Part shown: in pieces, positions 51,988 to 60,246 of the stretch
Numbering within the stretch: position 1 is the first letter of the stretch
Layout of the letters: each line of letters begins with the position of its first letter
Source: Belnapia sp. F-4-1
GTDB taxonomy: Bacteria; Pseudomonadota; Alphaproteobacteria; Acetobacterales; Acetobacteraceae
Reading direction: 5' to 3'
NCBI RefSeq assembly: GCF_000802185.1
Contig: NZ_KN676113.1
Coordinates: 434,001-498,000, forward strand
Length of the DNA stretch: 64,000 bases
Translations under genes and position numbers: made by a program
Notes under the pieces: model-generated
Told to the model about the DNA's origin: nothing
Databases searched by the model: none
The model's input: the letters and a program-made list of their open reading frames with translations, nothing else

Positions 51988-53135
51988 CGCAGCAGGACGG
52001 GGAGCATGGCGTCGAGGCGCATGCGGCCCTCGTCCGTGGCGCGGAGGCGGCCGGCCCCGGTCCATTCGAGATAGCCTTCCTCGATGCAGGCGAGGAGCAT
52101 CGCCGGGTCGAGCGCCTCGGCCAGCGGCAGGCTGCTGCGGGCCTCGATGCGGGCGGGGTCGATGCCCTCGGCGAGGCGGAGGCCCATCAGCAGGGCCTCG
52201 CGGGCGCGGTCGGCGGGGGTGAGTTCCTCCTCCCCGGCCGTGCCGTGGCCCTGCCGGGTGACGCGGGCGAGCCATTCCTCCGGCGCGCGGTGCCGGCGGG
52301 TGGCGATCATGGCGCCGTCCAGCAGCAGGCGCTGATGGGCGCCGGGGCCGATGCCCAGGTAATCGCCATAGCGCCAGTAGGCGAGGTTGTGGCGGCTCTC
52401 GGCGCCGGGCCTGGCGTAGTTGGAGACCTCGTAGGGGGCGAGGGAGAAGCGGGCGGCCTCCTCCACCGTCGCCCAGTAGAGGCGGGCGGCCTCGTCCGGG
52501 TCGGGCAGGGTGAAGGCGCCGCGGGCGTATTCCGTGGCGAAGCGCGTGCCGGGCTCGATGGTCAGCTGGTAGAGCGACAGGTGGTCGGCGGCCAAGGCGA
52601 GGGCCTGGCGAAGCTCGGCGCGCCAGGCTGCCTCGGGCTGGCCGGGGCGGGCATAGATCAGGTCGAAGCTGAGCCGGGGGAAGATGGCGCGGCCGGTCTC
52701 GAGCGCGGCCACCGCCTCCGCCGCGCTGTGCTCGCGGCCGAGGAAGCGGAGCGCCGCCGGGTCGAGCGCCTGGATGCCGAGGGAAAGACGGTTGACGCCT
52801 GCGGCCCTGATCTCGGTGAGGCGTGCGGCCTCGACGCTGGTGGGGTTGGCCTCCAGCGTCACCTCGAGGTCGGGCGGAGCGGCGAAGAGGTGGCGGGCTT
52901 CCTCGACCAGGGCGGCGACGGTCGCGGGCGGCATCAGGCTCGGCGTGCCGCCGCCGAAGAAGATGCTGGCGAGCGGGCGGGGGCCGAGCCGTGCCGCCTC
53001 GTGCCGCAGTTCGCGCAGCAGCCCATCGCGCCAGGCGGCCTGGTCGATCTCCTCGCGGACATGGCTGTTGAAGTCGCAATAGGGGCATTTGCGCAGGCAG
53101 AACGGCCAGTGGATGTAGAGCGCGAGGGGTTCCAT
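51984..53135 (-). CDS. hemW: HemW-like radical SAM heme chaperone
   Basis: 383 residues from the ATG at 53135 (MEPLALYIHWPFC); upstream in-frame starts would add 22-27 residues. The radical SAM cluster motif is CLRKCPYCDFNSHV (CxxxCxxC). Also SIFFGGGTPSLMPP, LEVTLEANPTSVEAARL, SFDLIYARPGQPEAAW and the C-terminal HemW domain. It binds heme and hands it to heme proteins; it is not the HemN oxidase, which has a longer N-terminus. It is divergent from the MAPEG gene. Confidence 0.93.
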   Translation of the reverse strand: MEPLALYIHWPFCLRKCPYCDFNSHVREEIDQAAWRDGLLRELRHEAARLGPRPLASIFFGGGTPSLMPPATVAALVEEARHLFAAPPDLEVTLEANPTSVEAARLTEIRAAGVNRLSLGIQALDPAALRFLGREHSAAEAVAALETGRAIFPRLSFDLIYARPGQPEAAWRAELRQALALAADHLSLYQLTIEPGTRFATEYARGAFTLPDPDEAARLYWATVEEAARFSLAPYEVSNYARPGAESRHNLAYWRYGDYLGIGPGAHQRLLLDGAMIATRRHRAPEEWLARVTRQGHGTAGEEELTPADRAREALLMGLRLAEGIDPARIEARSSLPLAEALDPAMLLACIEEGYLEWTGAGRLRATDEGRMRLDAMLPVLLR

Positions 53136-53199
53136 GATGGGCCCGATATGGCGATGCGCGGGCGGCTTGTCGAACGCGGAGCCATGGGGGACCTCATTC

Positions 53200-53607
53200 A
53201 TGGCGCTTCCGGTCACGGCCCTCTATGCCGCGCTGCTCGGCCTGCTCTACGCAGCATTGACCCTCCTGGTGGTGCGCGGGCGCTTCGGCAGCGGGGTGAT
53301 GCTCGGCACCGGCGAGGATAAGGGGCTTTTCCGCGCGGTCCGGGCGCATGCGAATTTCGCCGAATACGTGCCGCTGGTCCTGGTCCTGATGGCGCTCGGC
53401 GAGGGGATGCGGCTCTCCTCCTTCCTGCTGCACCTGCTGGGGGCGGCGCTGGTCGTGGCGCGGGTGCTGCACGCCATCGGCATCAGCCGGGAGCCGGACC
53501 TGCGCGCGGCGCGGGGCGGCGGGGCGGTGCTGACGCTCGTGGTGCTGATCGCGGCCAGCATCGCGGTGCTGGGGCGGGCGCTTACGGCGACCAGCGTGTT
53601 GGGTTAG
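53200..53607 (+). CDS. MAPEG family membrane protein
   Basis: 135 residues from the ATG at 53200 (MALPVTALYAAL). Four predicted helices and the family motif region GLFRAVRAHANFAEYVPLVLVLMALGEG, then RVLHAIGISREPDLRAARGGGAVLTLVVLIAASIAVLG. MAPEG proteins include microsomal glutathione transferases; bacterial members of this type usually are of unknown activity. Glutathione-linked roles are plausible but not shown. Followed by a rhodanese gene after 29 bases. Confidence 0.88.
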   Translation: MALPVTALYAALLGLLYAALTLLVVRGRFGSGVMLGTGEDKGLFRAVRAHANFAEYVPLVLVLMALGEGMRLSSFLLHLLGAALVVARVLHAIGISREPDLRAARGGGAVLTLVVLIAASIAVLGRALTATSVLG

Positions 53608-53636
53608 CCTCCTCCCTTCAACGAGGAGGAAGGCCG

Positions 53637-54014
53637 ATGCCGAAGACCGTGAAGGAGATGGTCGCCGCCGCCAATGCCGCGGTGCCGCGGATCAGCGCCG
53701 CCGAGGCGCAGGCGCTGCATGCCAAGGGCGAAGCCGTGTTCATCGACCTGCGCGAGCCGGCCGAGATCGCCGCCTCGGGCAAGGTGCCGGGGGCGCTGGC
53801 CATCCCGCGGGGCCTGCTGGAATTCCGCGTCGATCCGGAGAGCCCGGCGCGCGACCCGGCGCTCGGCAAGCCGGTGGTCGTCACTTATTGCGCCTCGGGC
53901 GGGCGCGCGGCGCTGGCCGGGCAGATGATGCAGGAGCTCGGCTATGCCGATGTCCGCAACCTCGGCGGGTTCAAGGACTGGGCCGAAGGCGGCGGGCCGG
54001 TGGAGAAGGGCTGA
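53637..54014 (+). CDS. Rhodanese-like sulfurtransferase domain protein
   Basis: 125 residues, a single rhodanese domain. Seen: ISAAEAQALHAKGEAVFIDLREPAEIAASGKVPGALAIPRGLLEF, and the catalytic loop VVTYCASGGRAALAGQ with Cys about 87, then LGGFKDWAEGGGPVEKG. It can carry a persulfide for sulfur transfer. GAGGAGGA lies 7 bases upstream of the ATG. It lies 4 bases before the broken dehydrogenase gene. Confidence 0.9.
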   Translation: MPKTVKEMVAAANAAVPRISAAEAQALHAKGEAVFIDLREPAEIAASGKVPGALAIPRGLLEFRVDPESPARDPALGKPVVVTYCASGGRAALAGQMMQELGYADVRNLGGFKDWAEGGGPVEKG

Positions 54015-54018
54015 GACC

Positions 54019-54941
54019 ATGCGGCCCGTCCGCCGCATCGCGGTCATCGGCGCCGGGACGATCGGCGCGAGCTGGGCCGCCTGGTTCCTCAGCCGCGGGC
54101 TGGAGGTGGTGGCGAGCGACCCTTCGCCGGGCGCGCCGGAGCTGATCCGGCGCATGGTGGAGGGGGCCTGGCCCATCCTGCAGCAGCTCGGCGCGGTGGA
54201 GGGGGCCGATCCGGGGCGATGGTCCTTCGAGCCGGATCCGGTGAAGGCAGTCGCCGGCTGCGATGCGGTGCAGGAAAGCGCGCCGGAGCGCTACGAGTGA
54301 AGCAGCCCCTGCTGCGCGCCATCAGCGTGGTGCTGCCGGAGGATGTGCTGATCCTCTGCTCCTCCTCGGGCCTGCTGGTGAGCCGGCTGTCGGAGGGCTG
54401 CACGCATCCGGGGCGGGTGGTGATCGGACATCCTTTCAACCCGCCGCACCTCATCCCGTTGGTCGAGGTGGTCGGCGGCGGCACGGCGAGCGCGGAGGCG
54501 GTGCAAGCGGCGGTCGGGTTCTACCGCGGCATCGGCAAGCATCCGATCGTGCTGAACAAGGAGGTGCCGGGGCACCTGGCGAACCGCCTGCAGGCCGCGC
54601 TCTGGCGCGAGGCGGTGCATATGGTGGCGGAAGGCGTCGCCAGCGTCGCCGATGTGGATGCGGCGATCGCCCAGGGGCCCGGGCTACGCTGGGCACTGAT
54701 GGGGCCGCATGCCACCTTCCACCTGGCGGGTGGCGAGGGTGGCTACGAGCACTTCATGCACCACCTGATGCCGGCGGTGACGAGCTGGTGGGAAAGCCTC
54801 GGCAACCCGGTGCTGACGCCGGAATTGCAGCGGGCGCTGATCGAGGGCGTCGCGCAGGAAACCGGTGGACGGCCGATCCCCGCCCTGGCGGCGGAGCGGG
54901 ATGCCGCGCTGGTGCGGCTGCTGGCCGCCAAGGCTGGCTGA
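54019..54941 (+). pseudogene. 3-hydroxyacyl-CoA dehydrogenase, frameshifted
   Basis: Two adjoining frames together make a complete 3-hydroxyacyl-CoA dehydrogenase/carnitine-dehydrogenase-type protein of about 307 residues. Part 1 (54019-54300) has the NAD motif AVIGAGTIGASWAAWFLSRGLEV and ends VQESAPERYE-stop; part 2 continues KQPLLRAISVVLPEDVLILC, VIGHPFNPPHLIPLVEVVGG and VLNKEVPGHLANRLQAALWREA. Restoring one G at 54297/54298 (GAG-GTG-AAG) rejoins them. This is either a true inactivating 1-base deletion or a sequencing error; I cannot tell which. Product would be cytoplasmic and act on beta-hydroxyacyl-CoA or L-carnitine. Confidence 0.85.
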
Positions 54942-54948
54942 GGCGGCA

Positions 54949-54977
54949 CCCGCGAGGCCGCGGCACGGCCTCGCGGG
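54949..54977. terminator. Bidirectional hairpin between the dehydrogenase and DUF3309
   Basis: Perfect 12-bp stem CCCGCGAGGCCG (54949-54960) with CGGCCTCGCGGG (54966-54977), loop CGGCA, between convergent genes. No T-run. Confidence 0.7.
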
Positions 54978-54983
54978 GGTTGG

Positions 54984-55139
54984 TCACAAGCGGCCGGTCA
55001 GGGCCATGACCAGCAGCACGATGACGATGATGCCAAGGATGCCGCTCGGGTAGTATCCCCAGCCCGAGCTGTAGGGCCAGGTCGGCAGCACGCCCAGAAG
55101 CACCACGATCAGGATGATCAAAAGGATCGTCGAGTTCAT
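54984..55139 (-). CDS. DUF3309 family small membrane protein
   Basis: 51 residues from the ATG at 55139: MNSTILLIILIVVLLGVLPT, then the family core WPYSSGWGYYPSGILG and a second helix IIVIVLLVMALTGRL. Two membrane segments joined by an aromatic turn. DUF3309 proteins are common in alphaproteobacteria, often near stress genes, function unknown. Lies after the TRAP transporter genes on the same strand with a 72-base gap. Confidence 0.9.
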   Translation of the reverse strand: MNSTILLIILIVVLLGVLPTWPYSSGWGYYPSGILGIIVIVLLVMALTGRL

Positions 55140-55211
55140 CGCTTGCCCTCCGTCCGGCACCGTGCCGGTGCGGAGGGAGAACGTTGGCACATGGGGCCGG
55201 TTTCGATCACG

Positions 55212-56531
55212 TCAACGCAGAAACTCCGGCGAGACGAGGTTCGGCAGCACCAGCACGATCGAGGGGAAGAGGATGATCAGCGCCAGCACCGCAAACATTG
55301 GCATCAGCATGATCATCGTATCCTTCAGCGCATCGCCGACGCGCATGCCGGCCACCGAGCAGGCGATCATCAAACACAGCCCGTAAGGCGGCGTCACCAG
55401 GCCGAAGGCCAGCGAGACGATGCCGATCATGGCGAAATGCACCGGGTCCATCCCGACGGCCTGGGTCAGCGGCTGCAGGATGGCGCCGACGATGATGATG
55501 GCCGGGATGGCATCGAGGAAGCACCCGACCACGAGGAAGACCGCGGCGATGAAGAAGCCGGTGCCGATCCGCCCCATCCCCCAGGCCTGCACGCCGGAGA
55601 GCAGATATTCCGGGATCTGGTAGAAGGCGAGCAGCCAGCCGAAGGCCGAGGCGGTACCGACGCAGAAGAGGGTGACGCCCGCCAGCCGCCCGGTATCGCC
55701 GAGGGCGTTGATCAGCCCCTTCCAGTCCATCTCGCGGTAGACGAGGAGGGAGAGGATGCCGGCATAGAGCACGGCAATGCAGGCGCTCTCCGTCGCGGTG
55801 AACCAGCCGAAGATCTTGCCGCCGATGATGATGAGCGGCGTCAGCAGGGCCGGGATGGCGACGAAGAAGGCCTGGCCGATCTGCCCGAGCGTCGCCCGCG
55901 GATAGGTCGGGTAGCCGCGCGCCTTCGCATAGGCATGGACGGTCGCCATCTGCACGCCGGCGATCAGCGCGCCGGGGATGACGCCGGCGAGGAAGAGCGC
56001 GCCGATCGAGACGGTCAGCACTCCGCCCCAAACGATCATCAAGATGGAGGGCGGGATGATGACGGCGAGCACCGCCGAGACGGCGGTGATGGCGACGGAG
56101 AAGCTGTCGTCATAGCCCTCCTTCCGCTGCGCCTCGATGAAGATCTTCGACTGGCTCGCGGCATCCGCCGTGCTGCTGCCGGAGATGCCGGCGAAGAAGA
56201 AGGAAAGCACGACGTTGATCTGCGCGAGGCCGCCGGGGAAATGCCCGACGAGCGAGCGCGAGAGGGTCATCAGCCGGTCGGTGATGCCGCCGATGTTCAT
56301 CAGGTTGGCGGTCAGCAGGAAGAAGGGGACGGCGAGCAGGATGAAGGAGTTGTAGGCGTTGAAGGTTTCCTGCGCGAGCATCATGGGCGAGAGCCGCGGC
56401 TCGATCAGCAGGATCGGCAGGCAGGCGAGGCCGAGCGAAACGGCGACGGGGACGCGCAGCACCAGCAGCGTGAAGAAGATGCCGAAGAGGATGGCGGCCG
56501 CGCTGCCGGCGTCGAGGACATTGCCGCCCAT
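55212..56531 (-). CDS. dctM: TRAP transporter large permease DctM
   Basis: 439 residues from the ATG at 56531, which shares one base with the dctQ stop. About twelve helices. Seen: GIFFTLLVLRVPVAVSLGL, PFFLLTANLMNIGGITDRL, AGISGSSTADAASQSKIF, the conserved GSSxADA loop, FLDAIPAIIIVGAILQPL, SLAFGLVTPPYGLCLMIACSV. It is the sodium-coupled transport subunit that works with DctQ and DctP. Substrate of the system is not evident. Confidence 0.95.
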   Translation of the reverse strand: MGGNVLDAGSAAAILFGIFFTLLVLRVPVAVSLGLACLPILLIEPRLSPMMLAQETFNAYNSFILLAVPFFLLTANLMNIGGITDRLMTLSRSLVGHFPGGLAQINVVLSFFFAGISGSSTADAASQSKIFIEAQRKEGYDDSFSVAITAVSAVLAVIIPPSILMIVWGGVLTVSIGALFLAGVIPGALIAGVQMATVHAYAKARGYPTYPRATLGQIGQAFFVAIPALLTPLIIIGGKIFGWFTATESACIAVLYAGILSLLVYREMDWKGLINALGDTGRLAGVTLFCVGTASAFGWLLAFYQIPEYLLSGVQAWGMGRIGTGFFIAAVFLVVGCFLDAIPAIIIVGAILQPLTQAVGMDPVHFAMIGIVSLAFGLVTPPYGLCLMIACSVAGMRVGDALKDTMIMLMPMFAVLALIILFPSIVLVLPNLVSPEFLR

Positions 56532-57040
56532 CACGCAGGCCTCCGCAGCACGGCGATGGCATTCAGCATCCGCTCCGCCTCGAAGAGCAGCCAGACCGCG
56601 CCGGCGATCGGCCAGGCGGCATGGATGATCCAGAGCGGCAGCTCCGCCAGCTCGCTGATGCGGTAGATGGCGAACTCCGTGAACTCCCAGCCCCACCAGA
56701 GGAAGACGAAGGCGAAGATCAGGACGAAGCTGCCGGAGATCAGCTCGACCCGCGCCTCGCCGATGGGCGAGAGGCGGGGAAAGACGTCGACGACGAAATG
56801 CGTGCCCTCGCGGACGGCCAGCATGGCGCCGAGCATCACCGCATAGACCAGGCAGAAGCGCGCCAGCTCCTCCGTCCAGATGTAGGCGGGGATGAGGGGC
56901 GTGTAGCGGGAGAGGATCTGCAGCGTCACCGGGAGAACGAGGATGGCGACGCTCAGGATCAGCAGGAAGGCGATGAGGCTGGCGAGCGCGCCGTTGACGC
57001 GGCGCAGCAGGGCCGGCGCGCCGGGCGACGTATTCGGCAT
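56531..57040 (-). CDS. dctQ: TRAP transporter small permease DctQ
   Basis: 169 residues, four helices (SLIAFLLILSVAILVLPVTLQIL, FCLVYAVMLGAMLAV, GSFVLIFAFVFLWWGW, ELPLWIIHAAWPIAGAVWLLFEAE). The family EELARFCLVYAVMLGA stretch is visible. Acts as the docking subunit for DctM. Gene order P-Q-M on the minus strand is canonical; the dctM start overlaps its stop. Confidence 0.92.
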   Translation of the reverse strand: MPNTSPGAPALLRRVNGALASLIAFLLILSVAILVLPVTLQILSRYTPLIPAYIWTEELARFCLVYAVMLGAMLAVREGTHFVVDVFPRLSPIGEARVELISGSFVLIFAFVFLWWGWEFTEFAIYRISELAELPLWIIHAAWPIAGAVWLLFEAERMLNAIAVLRRPA

Positions 57041-57057
57041 GGGGCGTCCTTGCAGGC

Positions 57058-57080
57058 GGCGCCGGGGCAGGCCCGGCGCC
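57058..57080 (-). promoter_or_regulatory. Intercistronic hairpin between dctP and dctQ
   Basis: GGCGCCGGG (57058-57066) pairs with CCCGGCGCC (57072-57080), 9 bp with a five-base loop, in the 50-base gap between dctP and dctQ. Such stems often reduce read-through so that the binding protein is made in excess of the permeases; that role is inferred. Confidence 0.6.
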
Positions 57081-57090
57081 GCGGCCTCGG

Positions 57091-58083
57091 TCAGGCCGTG
57101 AGGGCGTTGATGCGGTTGAGGATGCCCTCGGCATCGATCTCGCGCGCATAGGTGGCCATCACCGGGTCCACCAGGCGCTTCATCTCCGCGCGGTCGGTGA
57201 ACTCGACCCGGTGCAGGCGGCCGGCTTTCTCCAGCGTCTCGAGGATCTGGCTGTCGGCGCCGGCCTCCGCGGTGCGGTGGAAGGCGCTGGCTTCCTTGCC
57301 TGCCCGCCTGATGGCGGCCTGGAGGTCGTTCGGCAGCTTCGAGAGGGTCTGCACCGAGACGCAGAGCGGGCGGATGGTGATGGCGTGCTGCGTCATCGAA
57401 AGCTGCGGCGCCACCTCGTAGAAGCGCATCTGCTCGACGCCGGCCGCCTCGTTCTCGCCGCCGTCGATGACGTTGTTCTGGATGGCGTTGTAGATCTCGT
57501 TATAGGCGATGACCGTCGGAGACATGCCGATGGCCGAGAAGGTGCGGGACCAGATCGGCGCGCCCTGGACGCGGACCTTGAGGCCCTTCAGCGCGGCGAG
57601 GTTGGCCACGCGCTTGTTGAAGAAGATGTTGCGCACGCCGCCGCCGCCATAGCCGATCATGGCGACGCGGGCGCGCTTCTCGACCTCGTCGGCGACCGGC
57701 TTGAACATGTCCTGGTCGAGCACCGCGTTCCAGTGGGCGACGTCGCGGAACAGGAAAGGCGCATCGACGAAGGGCGCGGCCTTGGAGAAGGTCGACATGT
57801 GGGCGGGGGAGACGATAGCGTAGTCCACCGCCCGGCCCTGCGCCATGTATTCGAAATACTGCTTCTCGAGGCCGAGCGACGAATTCTTGTGCAGCACGAA
57901 ATTGATCGGCTTGCCGTAGTACTGCTTCACCAGCTCCTCGAAGCGGACGAGGGCCTTGGTGTAGGGATGCTCGTCACCGAACTGGGAGGCGCCGTTCAGG
58001 GTGATGGTGCCCTGGGCGCGGACCGGGACGGCGAGGAGGGCGGGCGCGGCGAGGGCCGCGCCGAACAGGGACCTACGATGCAT
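57091..58083 (-). CDS. dctP: TRAP transporter substrate-binding protein DctP
   Basis: 330 residues; GGGGAG before the double ATG at 58086/58083, the second preferred for spacing. Signal HRRSLFGAALAAPALLAVPVRA with a twin-Arg character. Family core: GDEHPYTKALVRFEELVKQYY, SSLGLEKQYFEYMAQGRAVDYAI, KGLKVRVQGAPIWSRTFSAIGMSPTVIAYNEIYNAIQNNVIDGGENE. The conserved Arg in KVRVQG contacts carboxylate ligands, so an organic acid is likely. It starts the dctPQM operon. Confidence 0.93.
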   Translation of the reverse strand: MHRRSLFGAALAAPALLAVPVRAQGTITLNGASQFGDEHPYTKALVRFEELVKQYYGKPINFVLHKNSSLGLEKQYFEYMAQGRAVDYAIVSPAHMSTFSKAAPFVDAPFLFRDVAHWNAVLDQDMFKPVADEVEKRARVAMIGYGGGGVRNIFFNKRVANLAALKGLKVRVQGAPIWSRTFSAIGMSPTVIAYNEIYNAIQNNVIDGGENEAAGVEQMRFYEVAPQLSMTQHAITIRPLCVSVQTLSKLPNDLQAAIRRAGKEASAFHRTAEAGADSQILETLEKAGRLHRVEFTDRAEMKRLVDPVMATYAREIDAEGILNRINALTA

Positions 58084-58176
58084 CATTCTCCCCCTTGGAC
58101 GGCCGGCTTGGTGCCGGACTGGTGGAGGGGAGACTAGCCGCAAATCATCCGGGGTGGGAACAGCCTCCCGGCCGCC

Positions 58177-58842
58177 CTAACCGAGGTGTTTGGCGAAGAA
58201 GGCCAGCGTCCGCTCCTGTGCCCTGGCCGCGTCGGCCGGGACATAGCTGCCCCGCTCCTCGCAGCCGAAGCCATGGCCAGCGCCTCCGTAGACGAAGACC
58301 TCGACGCCGGGCTGGGCGGCGCGGATGGCCTCGACATCGGCGAGCGGGATGGAGGCGTCGGTTTCGCCGAAATGCAGCTGCACGGGGCAGGCCGGCTGCT
58401 CCGCCTTCGCCGCGGCGATGCCGCCGCCATACCAGCCGACGCTGGCGGCAAAGGCGCTGCTGCGCGTCGCGCCATGCCAGGCGACGGTGCCGCCCCAGCA
58501 ATAGCCGACAATGCCGCGCCGCGCCCCGCGCGGCAGGGCAGCGGCGGCGGCGAGGATGTCGAGCAGGGTCTTGCCGGCATCGATGGTGCCGCGCAGGTCG
58601 CGGCCACAGGCAACGTCGGCGGCCTCGTAGCCGAGCTCGACGCCGCGCTCGCTGCGGTCGAACAGGGCGGGGCAGACGACGGCGTAGCCCTCCCTGGCGA
58701 AATCGTCGCAGACCCGGCGCATGTGGCGGTTCACGCCGAAGATTTCCTGGACGACCACCAGGGCCCGTTTCGCGTCGGCCGGGCCGGCGGTGTAGGCGCT
58801 GAGGACATGGCCGTCGGCTGCGGTAAGCTCGATGGTCGGCAT
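58177..58842 (-). CDS. Dienelactone hydrolase family protein
   Basis: 221 residues, alpha/beta hydrolase. Seen: VVQEIFGVNRHMRRVCDDFAREGYAVVCPALFDR, nucleophile Cys in VGYCWGGTVA, Asp in GETDASIPLADVE and His in GGAGHGFGCEE, the Cys-Asp-His triad typical of dienelactone hydrolase rather than Ser esterases. Substrates may be dienelactones of chloroaromatic degradation or other lactones/esters. Divergent from the DUF4169 gene. Confidence 0.9.
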   Translation of the reverse strand: MPTIELTAADGHVLSAYTAGPADAKRALVVVQEIFGVNRHMRRVCDDFAREGYAVVCPALFDRSERGVELGYEAADVACGRDLRGTIDAGKTLLDILAAAAALPRGARRGIVGYCWGGTVAWHGATRSSAFAASVGWYGGGIAAAKAEQPACPVQLHFGETDASIPLADVEAIRAAQPGVEVFVYGGAGHGFGCEERGSYVPADAARAQERTLAFFAKHLG

Positions 58843-58886
58843 GGATGGACCCTCCCCTTCTGGGCTGCTGCGCCTATGCTGCGGGG

Positions 58887-59084
58887 ATGGGCGATATCGT
58901 CAACCTGAAGCAGGTGAAGAAGCGGCAGGCGCGCGAGCGGGCCTCGGCCGAGGCGGCGGCGAATCGGGCGAAGCACGGCCGGACGGCAGCCGAGAAGGCC
59001 AATGACCGGCGGGCCGAGGCACGGCGGCAGGCGCTGCTCGATGGCGCGCAGCGGGGGCCAGAGGCTTGCCAGGATGAGGGTTGA
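58887..59084 (+). CDS. DUF4169 family protein
   Basis: 65 residues from the ATG at 58887: GDIVNLKQVKKRQARERASAEAAANRAKHGRTAAEKA, matching the small, very basic/acidic DUF4169 family of alphaproteobacteria with unknown function. No membrane segment. Starts 44 bases from the divergent hydrolase gene. Confidence 0.82.
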   Translation: MGDIVNLKQVKKRQARERASAEAAANRAKHGRTAAEKANDRRAEARRQALLDGAQRGPEACQDEG

Positions 59085-59122
59085 GGGTTTTCCTCGCGCA
59101 ACGCCATCGCCCGGGGACATGC

Positions 59123-59566
59123 ATGCGCCAATACCTTCCCGCCATCGGCCTGCTGCTGCTGGCGGCCTGCGCCAATGAAACCGCCCTGCCGGAGGCCACC
59201 TCCGTCCAGGCGCGCAACAGCACCGCCCCCGCGCGGCCCGCGGCGCCGACGACGAGGGTGGCGACCTTTGACGGCCGCTGGGTCGGCACCATCACCCTCC
59301 AGCCGGACCGGACGCGGGAATGCCCGCGGGCACCCTCGGGCGATCGTGAGATCGCCGTGACGCAGGGGCAGGCGGTGTTCGTCCTCGACCAGCAGATCCG
59401 CCAGAGCCAGAGCGGCTTCGTCAACGCCGACGGCTCCATCCGCATGGTGGATTCGCTGGACCGGACCATCGCCACCACGGGGCTCTTCGCCGATGGGGTG
59501 TTCCAGGGCGAGTACCGCAACGGGCTCTGCGCCTATGCGGTGCGCATGGTGAAGCGGGGTTCCTGA
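59123..59566 (+). CDS. Putative lipoprotein, function unknown
   Basis: 147 residues from the ATG at 59123 (MRQYLPAIGLLLLAAC), a clear lipobox LLAAC. After a Pro/Ala/Thr-rich spacer (about 20-45) comes a beta-rich domain: RVATFDGRWVGTITLQPDRTRECPR, QAVFVLDQQIRQSQSGFVNADGSIRMVDSLDRTIATTGLF, QGEYRNGLCAYAVRMVKRG, with two Cys that may form a disulfide. I do not recognise a family. Overlaps nothing essential; RidA remnant follows. Confidence 0.75.
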   Translation: MRQYLPAIGLLLLAACANETALPEATSVQARNSTAPARPAAPTTRVATFDGRWVGTITLQPDRTRECPRAPSGDREIAVTQGQAVFVLDQQIRQSQSGFVNADGSIRMVDSLDRTIATTGLFADGVFQGEYRNGLCAYAVRMVKRGS

Positions 59567-59593
59567 TGCCGCCCACCCGCCCGGCGTCGCCTC

Positions 59594-59773
59594 GCCGGCT
59601 TCCCGCCGAGCGTCTCGTCGAATAGCCATGCGGTGGAGGCGGAGGGCTGGGTGAGTCTGACCGGGCAGCTCGGACGGAAGCTCGACGATCCGGCAGCGCC
59701 GCTGCCGGAGGGCTGCGCCGCGCTGGCGCTTGGCGCGGTGGTGGAGATCGAGGCGGTGGCGCACCGGGACTGA
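59594..59773 (+). pseudogene. RidA-family remnant with internal deletion
   Basis: The frame after the lipoprotein stop reads AGFPPSVSSNSHAVEAEGWV then SLTGQLGRKLDDPAAPLPEG, the N-terminus of RidA-like proteins, and jumps directly to CAALALGAVVEIEAVAHRD, their C-terminus, before TGA at 59771. About 70 middle residues are missing and no start codon is present. Read as a decayed gene by comparison with the RidA family pattern. Confidence 0.6.
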
Positions 59774-59791
59774 GGTGCGGCAGCCCGATGG

Positions 59792-60235
59792 CTATTTCGG
59801 CCCGTCCTCCAGCGGCGGGGCGCGGCGCTCGATCCAGGTGGAGGCGCGGCGCAGCAGCACATGGGCGAAGAAGACCAGCGCGGTGAGGCCGAGCGCCATG
59901 CCGTAGTCGCCGAGCCCGGCCGCGGTGCCGATGGCGGCGACCGCCCAGAAGGTGGCGGCGGTGGAGAGGCCGCGCACCGTCATCCCATGGTGCAGGATGA
60001 CGCCGGCGCCGAGGAAGCCGACGCCCGAGGCGATGGCGCCGAGCGCCGGGCCAGGGTTGGCGCCGCCGTGCCCGACCGCGATGCGGGCGAAGACGCAGGC
60101 CGCGGCCGCGACGATGGCGGAGGAGCGGAGGCCGCCCGGATGGCGGCGCCACTCCCGCTCCGCCCCGATCAGCGCGCCGAGGCCGAAGGCGATGATGACG
60201 GCGAGAGCGCTGGTCGGGAAATCGGCGGGAAGCAT
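59792..60235 (-). CDS. MgtC/SapB family membrane protein
   Basis: 147 residues, about four helices: ALAVIIAFGLGALIGAEREWRR, GLRSSAIVAAAACVFARIAVG, the family signature ASGVGFLGAGVILHHGMTVRGLSTAATFWAVAAIGTAAGLG, and YGMALGLTALVFFAHVLLRR. MgtC-type proteins are linked to low magnesium or ATP synthase control. Only the membrane domain is present; no C-terminal cytoplasmic domain. It starts 11 bases after the ychF stop. Confidence 0.88.
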   Translation of the reverse strand: MLPADFPTSALAVIIAFGLGALIGAEREWRRHPGGLRSSAIVAAAACVFARIAVGHGGANPGPALGAIASGVGFLGAGVILHHGMTVRGLSTAATFWAVAAIGTAAGLGDYGMALGLTALVFFAHVLLRRASTWIERRAPPLEDGPK

Positions 60236-60246
60236 CCGCCGCGACG

